DNA of 64,000 nt from Sepiola atlantica (Eukaryota > Mollusca > Cephalopoda > Sepiida > Sepiolidae): NCBI GenBank assembly GCA_963556195.1, contig OY744517.1, positions 147,548,882 through 147,612,881 on the forward strand. Reading direction: 5' to 3'. The notes under the pieces were generated by a model, which ran no database searches, had not been told where the DNA came from, and was given only the letters and a program-made list of their open reading frames with translations. Below are positions 21,420-32,155 of the stretch, piece after piece; position 1 is the first letter of the stretch, and each line of letters starts with the position of its first letter. Position numbers and translations under genes: made by a program.

Positions 21420-23745
21420 CTAATAAGTAACTTATTTTTTAAATGAAAATACTGCAAAGAGAAACAAAAGAAGAATAAGGGGACAGAAAACTGTCCCCTT
21501 TTTTCTTTCTTTTCAATTCGAAAATTATAAAGTATATCGCGTTGATGTTAATTTCTAGCAAAAAACTTGTAGAGGTGATGTGGTTTCATCATTGAGGACA
21601 CATCTAACCCCAACATCCGGCGTCATTCCTCCTGACAAAATATTGAAATGTATGTTAACAAAAATAAAGTTGAACTGTTACATTTACTGGGTTAATCAAA
21701 ATGGAATCGGCTAAATTCATAACTAAGAGAAATTGTGCGTAATACAACTAATATGAAAACTACTTACTTCCTCCTATGACAGTATTCATTTCTGTCTGAA
21801 ATTATTTCATCTTTGATCTACTTTGCGTTTGGTATTTAAAAGATAGTTTTGTTCGTGTAGTTTTCAAGGTGAAACTTTGCTAGTGATTTAAATGTAAAAC
21901 TATATAAAACTCTTTTAGACTAAAAATCTGTCTAGGAAAATCTTAAATAAAAATACAAACACTTGCTTGTGTTCTCTAAAATTTTTAATATTTTTTACAC
22001 AGTAACAAGTCTTCATAACATGATATAAAATTCTAATTTATTTTTTAACGCATATAAAATTGAAAATGTATGTTTACCCATCAATACCTGTTCTGATACT
22101 AAACTTTTATTTCCTCTGTCAATGAAGAAGAAATCTTCCTACACTGAAACAACTTGAAATGCCAGTACCAATCAAAAGTGCCCATTTTTGCTCAGCTGCA
22201 TTCTCTGTGTATGACTCTGTATATAGGGACTATAAATCACGTTAAAACTTGTTTCCGTTTTGTATCAAACAATGTTAAAAATTTATTTTTGTGTCAAAAG
22301 TTCATTGTGTGTAATAAAAGAGTTCTAAAGTGTTTTATATCTTTTGAAATTTCTTTTGCCAACTAGTTCTCAGACATGAAAACTCAAAATCAAAGAAGAA
22401 CTGACACTAAAGTGTGGACTTCTCACACATAGACGTGAAAATCTTTAAATTCACTAAATACCAAATTGAACAACACACCAAGACTTTCAAAATGTTCAAA
22501 CTTTTTTCATGCCTTTTGCCCACCTCTTGTGAGGTTTGCTAATGCTGAGGCACAGGACAAGAGCTCACCGGATAAAAACCCACCATATAATTGAAAAACG
22601 GACAAAATCACAAAAGCATAAAATAAATGAATTTAAAAAGATTTAAACATTTTTTTTATATTTAACTGTTTTATTATTTCATTATTAATGATGTTTGTCA
22701 GTATTTTTTCTGGACAAAAATGTTTTAATTAATTTTTAAACATTTTAGAACCTTGCAAATACAACTGCATGCATTTAAAGTTTTCCTACCGAATTTAGGC
22801 AAAGTTTTATTTCTTTACACCAGTAAAATAAATTTGTATCGTATTTTGATGAAGTGACACAAGTGAATAAATAGGAAAAAGTTCGACATTAAAAGTTTCC
22901 GAGTTCGACAAGAAGCCCTTGGAGAAGATAGGAGGTTACATCAGTCGAAACGTTGTAATAGCATTCAAGATAAGATCAATGGTCGGAACAATCCAAATGA
23001 TGCGAGTGTTTATTCTGATGTTTTCAAGCAAATAAAATCGATTTCTCTCAGATTTTTAGGGATGGGGGCTAGCTTCCCTCCCCTATTGTTTTAAATATAA
23101 GGGTTAAGACCCCGCCTATGTTTTAGAAAAGTAGTTTAAATTTATTTTGTTGTTTTCAAACAAATAAAATAGATTTATAAGATTTTTCGTGGGGTAGGGA
23201 CTAGGTTCCCTATCCTATTGTTGTAAATAGAAGTCAAGCCCCCACCTCATGTTTAAAAATTAATATTTTAAAATAGCTATTTACTCAGCTGATTTGTCTT
23301 TGTTATGGGTGACTATGGTCAATCCCATATAGTTTTAAATAAGTGATAAGATAATAAATATTGAACCCGAAAAATTAAAGGTACTTTTTTGTTGTTGTGT
23401 TGAATCTTAGATATAACCATATTTTTTATTTTGTAGAGTCTGTTGCCATTCGGACTTAAGGTTAGTGATAGGGCTAAATGAGCGTTTGTGGGTGCGACAC
23501 ATTGATATAGAGTTAGTTTTAGTGTTAAGGGGGCGTCGAGTTTTTTAATACCCCCACAAAAAAAACACAAAATATTTATCTCCCTTAACAAAATACATTC
23601 TGGTTATATGTCTTCATACGCTATTTGGTTAGACACTGGCTCGGAAATGGGTGATCATTTTATGGCAAATTTATATGCGAAACTTATCCCCCCATTCTAA
23701 ATTTTAAAATAATTGGGGTTTTCCCCCAGATTTTTCAAGATATTC
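21420..23745 (-). repeat. Unclassified 2.5-kb dispersed repeat, copy B
   Basis: Reverse-strand counterpart of 9170-11690. The landmarks occur in inverse order, including the CAGGAGG block, ATCAGAACAGGT, ACAACGTTTCG (rc of 22931-22941) and the roughly 135-bp internal units (23010-23300). The copies are clearly diverged, so they are most simply two insertions of one element rather than a recent inverted duplication. It holds about 680 bp (22110-22880) absent from copy A. Confidence 0.65.
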
Positions 23746-24004
23746 ATAGAGAAGAAAAAAGAGTGGGGGAAATCAAATTACAGATACGTTTCTGCACCTT
23801 ATCAAGAACTCTCGAATGGGACAGAGATTTCCTTTGCTTTACAAAGACGAGTCGAAGAATAACATCGAGCGATGTGATGCTAGGGAAGACGGGGTAGGAC
23901 ATGGTGAGCGACCTGTTTCTTTTTGTTCGAATATTTCAAGAATAAAACGTGTTTTATGTTTCGGAATTTTTTAGGTGAACCTTTATAATTTTCATTATGT
24001 TGGA

Positions 24005-24520
24005 TGTTATTCTTACAACGTTTCGTCCGATGTAACCTCCGACCTTCTTTGTGTGTATATTTTCGAACTCGATAATCTTTATGTCTAACTCTGGAATCTA
24101 TTCGATATTTCGAATTGAGCCCTTTATTTAATCCACGGGCGTAGATTGTTCTCATCTCGTCAGCCATGACCGGGTAGAACTGTTAAGTAATTTGTATTTT
24201 ATTCTTAGTTTGTATCACCTCTAGTGAGAACTGGACCTTCATGGACACGTGGCGCAAAGGATAAAAGCGTTGCGTGCAATCAGTCCTAAGTGACAATCTT
24301 CGTGAGGTTAAAGGTCCAATCCTCACTACAGGAGATACTAACTCAAACTTATTTACTTAACACTTCTACTCGGTCATCGCTGACAGAAAGAAAACTATCT
24401 CCCCACTTAGATTTAATAAAGGGTTCGAGTTTGTGAAGATGTACCTGAAAAGGGTCGAAGGTTACATCAGCCGAAACGTTGTGAGGATAGTAGTCCGAAC
24501 AATCAAAATAGTAAAAAAAA
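24005..24520. repeat. Two facing partial ends of the same repeat family
   Basis: Bases 24005-24140 (orientation of copy A) and 24400-24520 (orientation of copy B) each carry the ACAACGTTTCG / CGAAACGTTGT block with neighbouring GTTACATC and TCGAACTCG/TTCGAGTTTG sequence. Between them, 24239-24345 has a weak tRNA-like pattern (TGGCGCAAAGGATAA and GGTTAAAGGTCCAATCC) that I do not call as a SINE. Confidence 0.45.
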
Positions 24521-25069
24521 CGTATTTATTATTCTTTTCGCGGTCGTCTTTTATGGCTTCATTCCCCATTCGCACGCGCAGACCAAGTCTTGGTCGCCAT
24601 CTTTTTTGTTTCATTTTACTTCAGTCGAAGTTCTCAGAAATCAAGGGGCCCCTTCCTCGGAATAACACTTGATCTCTATATGAGATACATAGATATTCGA
24701 ATATACCATTAAAGTTCTCTTTACATGTCAAACATTGAGTTAGTAAAGAGGTTAAGAACATTAAGTTTCCTCTCCCCAATTGACCAATCTGTTATAGTAT
24801 ATCTTCCTTGTGTTCTCTTGATATTACCGGAGTCTAGAACAAGAATTCATCTGGTCTGGTGGAATATCCAGCTAAATGCTGTTACTTAAAGTAACATTAT
24901 TAGGAGAAGGTGCACCATCTTATTATGAGATGAAGTGTGCATTATATATGTATTACTGACCAAAATCGACGTAAGAAAATTAATTCTACAAACCATACTC
25001 TGGTCGTATTGTTGATAACGTAGAACGCCACCTCCTAACCAACGGTTGTAACTGCTATTTCAAAAGTAC

Positions 25070-25076
<7 letters not shown>
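24521..25076. other. Stretch without a recognised gene
   Basis: The 79-codon frame 24433-24672 reads partly through the repeat end and has no domain. Nothing else seen. Confidence 0.45.

Positions 25077-25147
<71 letters not shown>
25077..25147. repeat. Compound (CT)n(TA)n microsatellite
   Basis: (CT)n followed directly by (TA)n; a second CT-rich tract is at 25200-25245. Confidence 0.9.
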
Positions 25148-25149
<2 letters not shown>

Positions 25150-25204
25150 TTCAATCTCTCTATGTCCCTATATATATATTTATCTAGCTGTCTCTTCCCC
25201 ACCC

Positions 25205-25245
<41 letters not shown>

Positions 25246-26317
25246 CAAACCACGAGAATTTGTTCGACCAATCAAAACCTTTGGCATATCTGAATCCCAA
25301 CAGCTTTTTTACTTTTTACAAAATAATTGCGTTTCGGCCAAAACTGTAAAGAGAAACGCCATCTTGAATCCGTGCAACTGACTAAATTTGTCAAGGTTTT
25401 ATTGCGCGCGGCGGTGAGGGTTTGCGTTTATCAACAAACGAAACATTCCTAATTCTTCACGTTTCTCCCTTGATGAGCATTATTTGCCGATCCTCATCGA
25501 CAACTTAAATTCCTCGGGTTTAATATGTATCAGATCTAATCCTCTTTAAAGTTGGTTCATGTACAAATTTTATTTTTCACATTCATATTTCGTAATTAGG
25601 ATGCCTAGCTGCACGCCCGCAGAGAGAAATACAGTGAAATAGATAGACAGACAAACACGTAGGAAATTTATATAATCATTTTGTTAACTCATGTGATATA
25701 TAACACTTTAAAAAAGAACAAAATCACAACGTAAGCAACAATTGTATCTTAATGTCATGTATAACATGTGCGGTGAGTTGTGGTTTAAAGAATTGTATCA
25801 GCTCTGTCATATATTGTTTAATTTCATTTAACATTGAACACTTTACAAAATATCAATAATAATCATCCTTTTAATCTTAAAACGTAATTCTTCCATTGTC
25901 ATTTTGAAATTTAATGTTTACAAAAAACAAACAAACACAGACACACACATATATATTTTTCTGCGCGTGAGTTTATTCCATGCTGTCCTGAATTTCTAGG
26001 AGTTTATCAGATCTCGCCTTTTTAAACCCCCTAAACTTTTTTAAAGTCCTCTAATCGTTTTGTTCTTTTGTGTTTTTTGTCTTCTGCCTTTTGATATTAT
26101 AACTTCTTTCTACAACTCCACTATATAATTCTATTATTTCCTGATGACTGACGGACAGATTACCAAACTGTAATTTTGTTCTGTCCGCCAAGAAACACGT
26201 GTAGGGCTACCAATAGATTAATATGGAAGAATTGATGGATTTTTTAATGCAAGACAAGAATATAAATGATAGATATCCACTGAAGTGCGGAAATAAAGAA
26301 TTTAAGGAACTGATATG

Positions 26318-26321
<4 letters not shown>
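25148..26321. other. Stretch without a recognised gene
   Basis: CpG words are more frequent at 25350-25450 than in the flanks, but no reading frame, RNA or repeat boundary can be supported. Confidence 0.45.

Positions 26322-26411
<90 letters not shown>
26322..26411. repeat. (TA)n microsatellite
   Basis: 90 bp of TA. Confidence 0.97.
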
Positions 26412-26415
<4 letters not shown>

Positions 26416-26560
26416 TTTCATGTATCCATATAAAATGTTATAAGGAGATATAATATATTATGTATCAGTTTTCAGTATTTACTTCAACAGTGTTCAATAC
26501 GTGAGTAGAGCTAGGTAATATGTAATGAACATATATTTTCATAACTTTATATATATATAT
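26412..26560 (+). repeat. Dispersed repeat fragment F, copy 1
   Basis: Matches 61960-62080: TTTCATGTAT, TCAGTATTT, TTCAA(C/T)AGTG, TCAATACGTGA and TAGAGCT in the same order, each copy directly following a (TA)n or TA-rich array. The second copy precedes the PLE remnants, so this may be PLE-associated sequence. Confidence 0.5.
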
Positions 26561-26675
26561 ATCTCATGCGACCGCCTGCAACCGCCACTCCTGCACTGAT
26601 GATAGTAGAATACCCGAAGTGTGTGTGTAGGTGTGTGGGTTTTTGTTTTTGTTTTTGTTTTTGTTTTTGCTTTTT

Positions 26676-27038
26676 ACATATATATATGTTTATAGATATA
26701 AAAAAGATTTATTAATAATAATTATTAAACTTCGATGCGAGAGTAAATAAACTGATGATTCATAAAAATTAGCCAAGTTGCATGATCCCTCCTTAAGGAG
26801 ATAGAATTCTATTTAGAATCACACTACTTGCGTTTACATTAATACAAGGCGCATTTTTCTCGTGTTAAAAACGTGATCAGATCAGTGGCTCAATGGTAAC
26901 GAACCCCGGATCCATAACACGTTGATTTGAGGTTTGAATTTTTACATAATCCCATACTGACGAACGTTAAATAAATAAAAACGCGAGACATATATATGTC
27001 TATAGACATAAAAATCTTTATTCATTAATAATAATTAT
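26676..27038. repeat. tRNA-like segment between ~50-bp direct repeats
   Basis: A segment of about 50 bp (26676-26727: ACATATATATAT, TATAGATATAAAAA, TTTATTAATAATAATTATT) recurs diverged at 26988-27038. Between them, 26884-26940 has a tRNA-like order (GTGGCTCAATGGTAACG, then GAGGTTTGAATTTT). This could be a SINE with duplicated flanks or part of a larger element. Preceded by (GTTTTT)n at 26637-26669. Confidence 0.35.
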
Positions 27039-27063
27039 ATATATATATATATATTATTTACTT

Positions 27064-27518
27064 ACATGGAGTTTTCACACAAGTCATTATCAGTGATTGC
27101 TCACTTGCAATAACAGGTGGTTTTCCCTGGAGTTTGAATGATAAAAAGTCTCCCTAGCTTTCCAGCACCTTTCACCTCCTTCGTTTACCATGGATTTTTC
27201 GCTAGCAACGACCATTTGTCTTCTCTAGAATTTGTGTGGCAATAAGCCTCCACAAGGTTCCAGTACTCTCCGCACGCTTCTATTAGAGGTCTGGTTGGTG
27301 CTCTTCCCTCTCAGTATTTCTATCCTCCTTGATTCTTAACGAGCTTTTGTGGTACAAGCCGGGGCTGGTGTCGCCACGTTCATGTTTTGTGGGAGCGGAC
27401 AGTTTATTGGATTTCCTGTAATGTTCACTTCCCTTGGTTCCGTGTGATGTTTATTCAATATGTTGTTTTTATTATTTAAAATTATCTGTGGCAAGTTAGC
27501 ATTCGGTGGCTATGTAGG

Positions 27519-27520
<2 letters not shown>
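27064..27520 (-). mobile_element. RLE-class LINE 3' end, copy b
   Basis: Homologous to the terminal 3' part of copy a (from 5480 to about 5960) and of copy c. It begins with the CAGTGATTGCTCAC block, followed by TTTCCCTGGAGTTTGAATGA, CAGCACCTTTCACC and CCACAAGGTTCCAG. Only the C-terminal tail and 3' end remain. Its truncated 5' side abuts the (ATT)n tract at 27521. Confidence 0.75.
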
Positions 27521-27593
<73 letters not shown>

Positions 27594-27630
27594 CATTAAT
27601 ATTATTATTATTATAATTATTATTATCATT
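27521..27630. repeat. (ATT)n / TAA microsatellite between two LINE copies
   Basis: About 110 bp of ATT repeats with a few CATT and AATT variants. It lies between the truncated 5' end of copy b and the 3' end of copy c. Confidence 0.95.
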
Positions 27631-29283
27631 TGCACTCACTAGGAGCTATCACGCAGGTAATCGTCAGTGATTGCTCACCGACAACAACCGATGGTGTTCC
27701 CTGGAGTCTGAGTGACAACAAGCCTTCCCAGATTTCCAGTACTCTTCACCTCTTTTCAATAACCACCGCAACTGAACTTGTGGTATCGCAACAGCCGATT
27801 ACCATTCATTTCTCGCTGGTAACAACCATTGTCTTCTCTGGGATTTGGATGGTAAGAAGCCTCCCTAAGTTCCCAGCATTCTCTGCACTTTTCCAGTGGA
27901 GGTCTGGTTTGTACTGTCTCGCCTCCGTCTTCTCATCCTCCTCGACCCTATACAAATATTTTGTGTGGTGTCAGCCTAGGCCGGCGCCATTTTTTTTTTG
28001 GGGGGGGGGGGGCTTATTATGTTTCTTTGACGGTTTCTGTTCATGTGGTGGTGTTTTTTGTGGTTTTGTTTTCTTCTTGTGACTGGTTACCATTCGTAGC
28101 TTATGCGGATTGGTTTCCGCATTCGAGGATTTTCCTTAAAATTGCAGGTGTTTTGATCATTGCTGTCCTTTGTATGGTCTCAGTGATTCCTTTGATTTCA
28201 ATTTCTCCCAGTCTTTTCTCCAGGTTTTTTTGGGCTGTTCTTAGTGCTCCTACGATTATTGGTATTATACTGACTTTCTTCCTGCTCCATATTCCTTTCA
28301 GTTCTCTGGCGAATTCTATGTATTTGCTTCAATTTTCCGTCTCTTTTTGTCTTCACTCTGTTGTCTGTTGGAACGGCGAAGTCTACGATTTTGCAAAAAA
28401 TTTTCTTTCTTGTCGATTATTATAACATCCGGTCTCCTTGTATGAGTTGTTTTGTTTGTACATTCATATCCCAGAGGATTTTGTGTCTTTCGTTTTCCAG
28501 TACTGTCTCTGGTTTATGTTTGTACCATTTGTTAACGTATTCGAAATTCAATATTTTGCACAGTTCCCTGTGTATTGCTTTCTCTACGCAGTCATGTCTG
28601 TTCTTGTATTCTTTTGTGGCTAGTTTGCAGCATTCATTTATATGATTTACTGTTTTATCTCTTTGTTCACACAGTCTGCATTTACTGTTCTCTTGGGTTT
28701 TATCTATTTTAGCTTTAAGGTAGTTTGTCCTAATCGCATTGTTCTGTGCAGCCATCAGTAAAGATTCCGTTTCTCTGTTCAAGTGTTCTTTTTCTTAGCC
28801 ATGCCCACTTATTTTTGTTGGTGTCTTCTCTTGTCAGTCTGATAATGTAGTTGTTTTTCTTCTCATTTTTCTTTTCTTGTAGTTTTATTTCTGGTTTCGG
28901 TGCTTCCTGCGTTGCTCGTTGGAACAGTGTCTCTTGCTGCGGTGATTGGCCTTTCCGTGTTTTGAGTCATGTATTTCCCAAGCTTTTTTTAGAGTCTTCC
29001 ACACAATCTTCTATACTCACCAGTTCTCTTCCCCCTTCGTTTTCATGTAGAGTCTGTTCGTATCGTCTTTTGGGTGTAGTGTGTTGTGCATGGTCATTAA
29101 TTTTCTAGTCCTCTGATCAAGGTTTCTGAGTTTTTCTTTAGTCCAGCCTATGAATGGTCCAGAGTATCTTATAAGTGATACTGCCCAGATGTGTATTCCT
29201 TTTACTAGATACCTGCTATATTATTTAGTTTCGAGGAGTTGCCTTGTTCTTTGTAAATATTCTTTTCCAATCTTCTCTTTCTT
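27631..29283 (-). mobile_element. RLE-class LINE (R4/Dong-like), copy c, 5' truncated
   Basis: The minus strand runs from a thumb segment (IWAVSLIRYSGPFIGWTKE near 29150) through a knuckle CRLCEQRDKTVNHINEC with NRHDCVEKAIHRELC (28782-28420 frame) and LQTKQLI-type endonuclease-proximal sequence to the C-terminal tail and the 3' end at (ATT)n. The RT core, including the YMDD box, is absent. The PD...DKK endonuclease core is damaged at about 28380-28430. A run of G at 28001-28012 interrupts the tail. Its 5' side meets (TTC)n(TTA)n at 29279-29318, so both flanks are TAA-type repeats. Confidence 0.75.
28420..28782 (-). pseudogene. RLE-LINE zinc-knuckle segment, 120-codon open frame
   Basis: The longest surviving frame of copy c. 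It begins NRETESLLMAAQNNAIRTNY, then the CCHC knuckle CRLCEQRDKTVNHINEC, then KEYKNRHDCVEKAIHREL and NERHKILWDMNVQTKQLI. In related elements this segment lies between RT and the restriction-like endonuclease. The frame runs out just before the endonuclease core. About 90% of its residues match the corresponding frame of copy a (6418-6675) where they overlap, by eye. Confidence 0.7.
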
Positions 29284-29350
29284 CTTCTTCTTCTTCTTCT
29301 TATTATTATTATTATTATAATTAAATTATATTTTTATTATTATAATTAAA
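29284..29350. repeat. (TTC)n(TTA)n tract
   Basis: TTC repeats, then TTA repeats, then TATAATTAAA words, between the LINE copy c and the LTR retrotransposon insertion. Confidence 0.8.
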
Positions 29351-29355
29351 GTTAG
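29351..29355. other. Target-site duplication, left (GTTAG)
   Basis: GTTAG immediately precedes the 5' LTR and recurs at 34385-34389 immediately after the 3' LTR. Five-base duplications are usual for Ty3/gypsy integrases. Confidence 0.9.
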
Positions 29356-29579
29356 TGTTATGGTGCTGTACCTACCTACAGAGAACTAATGGACTCGTCC
29401 ACCTTATAAATACGGGAAGCACGTGACACTTGTTCTCTTCTTCCCAGGCAAACCGGCAATGGCGGTTGAGAGCAACATCTCCTTGTAATATCTTTCTTTC
29501 TATTATATAATATATACCTTTGTTCATTTAAACCATGTGTTCCTGTGTCATTCATTCAGCTTTACCCAGGTCCACAACA
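29356..29579 (+). repeat. 5' LTR
   Basis: 224 bp, TG...CA termini. A TATA-like TTATAAATA at 29404-29412 is the likely U3 promoter core. It appears identical to 34161-34384. Confidence 0.95.
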
Positions 29580-29581
29580 AA

Positions 29582-29592
29582 TGGCGACGAGG
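29582..29592 (+). promoter_or_regulatory. Primer-binding site, tRNA-Ser type
   Basis: TGGCGACGAGG lies two bases after the 5' LTR and is complementary to the 3' end of a serine tRNA (…CCTCGTCGCCA), including the terminal CCA. After a short mismatch, ATTCGAAC (29595-29602) again fits the T-arm of that tRNA. The tRNA identity rests on general knowledge of tRNA-Ser acceptor sequences. Confidence 0.75.
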
Positions 29593-30595
29593 CAATTCGA
29601 ACTCTTGGGTCAAAAAACTGAAAATACCACGTGAAAATGGACTCACACAGTTAATGCAGGAAACCGCACGTAAAAAAACAAAAAAAAAACAAAGGTTTTT
29701 GCCGTACGGTCGAGAGAAGAAAAGAGAACTCAACTGAAAAAAAAAAACACGTTGAATTCTTAAGTGCGAGAAAATTGTTTTCTTTTAAGAAAAAGAAAAC
29801 TGAAATAGACATGTGCTCTAAGTTTTAAAACTGCTTATCGAAAAAAAAAAACAGCTTGAAATTGGGTGCGCGTTCCTCTAGTTTGGGAAAACTAGTTAAA
29901 AAAAAACAAATAACAAAAACAACTGAAATTGAATGCGCGTTTTTTTCTCTGGGTTGGAAAACTAAAAAAACAAAACAAAAGAAATATCGAACACCAAGAT
30001 TAAGCGAGTATTGTTTTTTTTAGACGAACGTCACAGCGAGTTTATTTGACGAACACACACAAAAAAAATGAAACCGACACCACGTGCTTCATTTTAAAAA
30101 CAGATTAGAAACAAAAACATGAAATGAACACACGTGCGTTACTCCATAAAAAAAAATGACGCACGATAAAAAAAAAAGGTCAGTTTTATTTTCTCTCTCT
30201 CTTTTCCGACTTGTACTGAAATATTTTAAAATGCAGAAAGAATTAATTGTGAAACAGATTTTTTTTTCTCTTCGTTAAAATTAAAAACGTGTATAAGAAA
30301 AGAACATTACATAATCTTTTCATAACTAAAACTCAGCGTTTCGCCAACGCTAAGTTAAAGAAAATAACTTCTTGTAAATTCATTAAATAACGAGAAAATA
30401 TTAATTTTCAAAATAAAAAAATAAACAAATAAGTGAATATTCGCGTATATAGAGAAAAGGAAAAGTTTCATAATCTTTTCATAATTAAAACGGCGCCTAG
30501 CAAACGCTAATTTAAAGAAAAGAACTCTTATAAAATCATAAGATAATGAGAAAATATTAATTTTCTAAATAAAATCAGAAACTAAATGGTTCAAT
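29593..30595 (+). other. Long A-rich leader with internal direct repeats
   Basis: About 1 kb between the primer-binding site and the first ATG, with no coding frame. Two repeat systems are visible. GAAATTG(G/A)(G/A)TGCGCGT followed by TTGGAAAACTA-type sequence occurs near 29858 and 29925. A block of about 130 bp starting ATAATCTTTTCATAA at 30311 recurs at 30470, a 159-base period, ending in GAGAAAATATTAATTTTC. Such leaders can hold packaging signals; that is inference. Confidence 0.7.
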
Positions 30596-32155
30596 ATGGA
30601 AGATATTAAGTCTATAATCGCCGAACTAATGAAATTCCAAATCTCCCAGCAACAACAAACTGAGGAAAGATTTCAAAAGCTTTTATTACAACAGAACCAA
30701 AATATTTTATTACACAAAAAGGAGTATGATGAAAGATTGGAATTTCTGATACAAACAATATCGCGCAGTTATCAAAAAAATGTAAAACAGGACTCAAAAG
30801 ACATTGAATTGTCCGGCATTGCGCATATAAATAAGGTACATCAAAAAACAAAAGCTAAACCTTATAGAAAAATAAGAAATAATAATTTTGATGTAACAAA
30901 GACAAACCAAACCAGTAAAAAAATAAATAAATTGCCACCAAGCCCTTGTTCACGCTGTGGTAATCCACATTGGTACAATGAGTGCGCATTCCGTTTTAAA
31001 ACCTGTATGAAATGCAAAAAAGTTGGACATAAAAGTTCACACTGCAGAACGGGCAGAGGAAATAAAATGCGGATTCAAGCCACTAAGATAAAGAAGGAAA
31101 CTAGCGGGAACATAAGAAAATATGTACAGGTGAAAATCCTGGATAAAAATATAAAATTGCAATTGGATTCTGGTTCAGACGTTTCCATTATAAATTTACA
31201 TACATGGAGGAGATTAAATAAACCTACTCTATCAAGAACAAACAGGCTGGCAAGCACAGTTACTGGTGAAAGAATTACATTTGAAGGAGAATTAATCACA
31301 AATGTGTCCCTAATGGGAAATACTAAAAAACTCAAACTACTGGTACTGAAGGATTCGAATAATCTTTTTGGTTCAGATTTTATGCAGGCATTTGATTTAT
31401 GGAAGTTGCCGATAAATACATTTTGTAAAAAAATAAATAGTCGCGCAACAGAATCGGAAAAACTACAACGAGAATTAAAAAACTCGTTTCCAGAGGTTTT
31501 TTCTGGCGGTCTTGGATGCTGCACTAAAATGACTGCAAAATTCCGTCTAAAAGAAAATGTACTGCCGGTATTTAGAAAAGAAAGGAAAGTACCCTTCGCC
31601 TCGATTGAAAAAATAAACGCTGAATTAGACCGACTGGTAAAGATGGGTATTTTATCAAAAGTACAACACAGCCAGTGGGCAGAACCCACGGTTTATGTAA
31701 AGAAAAAATCTAATGAGATTCGTGTATGTGCAGATTTTTCAACAGGACTGAATACTGCCCTCGCGGACTATCACTACCCACTCCATACCCCGGAAGAAGT
31801 GTTTACAAGCTTAAATGGAGGAAGACTTTTTTCAAAAATAGACCTAAGTGAGGCATACCTACAAATACCGGTGGATAAAGATTGTTCTAAGCTGTTATGT
31901 ATAAACACACATCGTGGTTTATATAAATTCGAAAGATTAGCGTTCGGAGTTAAGGTTGCACCAGCCATTTTCCAACAAGTAATGGACACAATGCTGGGCG
32001 GACTCGATTTCGCAATAGCGTATCTCGATGACATCTTGATTAACAGCAAAGATATCGAACAACACCAAAAACATGTAAATCAAGTGTTTGCGAGAATCCA
32101 AGATTATGGGTTCAAAGTAAAAGAAGAAAAATGTGATTTTTTCCTGGGGATATAA
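30596..32155 (+). CDS. Gag-Pol first frame: knuckles, protease, reverse transcriptase
   Basis: 519 codons. Residues 8-60 are Gln/Glu-rich and likely coiled coil. C118-C121-H125-C130 is a CX2CX3HX4C knuckle and C137-C140-H145-C150 a CX2CX4HX4C knuckle; both would bind element RNA. Protease has LDSGSDVSII, catalytic Asp191. RT spans about 320-519 with motif A KIDLSEAYLQIP (Asp416) and the YLDD box (476-479). The capsid domain of roughly 200-250 residues that should lie between the N-terminal coil and the knuckles is not there: only about 60 basic residues separate them. The frame ends at TAA 32153-32155 just after the RT thumb begins, because the pol reading continues in the -1 frame from the T6 run at 32137-32142. 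ATG 30596 is chosen as the first in-frame start after the leader. Confidence 0.9.
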   Translation: MEDIKSIIAELMKFQISQQQQTEERFQKLLLQQNQNILLHKKEYDERLEFLIQTISRSYQKNVKQDSKDIELSGIAHINKVHQKTKAKPYRKIRNNNFDVTKTNQTSKKINKLPPSPCSRCGNPHWYNECAFRFKTCMKCKKVGHKSSHCRTGRGNKMRIQATKIKKETSGNIRKYVQVKILDKNIKLQLDSGSDVSIINLHTWRRLNKPTLSRTNRLASTVTGERITFEGELITNVSLMGNTKKLKLLVLKDSNNLFGSDFMQAFDLWKLPINTFCKKINSRATESEKLQRELKNSFPEVFSGGLGCCTKMTAKFRLKENVLPVFRKERKVPFASIEKINAELDRLVKMGILSKVQHSQWAEPTVYVKKKSNEIRVCADFSTGLNTALADYHYPLHTPEEVFTSLNGGRLFSKIDLSEAYLQIPVDKDCSKLLCINTHRGLYKFERLAFGVKVAPAIFQQVMDTMLGGLDFAIAYLDDILINSKDIEQHQKHVNQVFARIQDYGFKVKEEKCDFFLGI

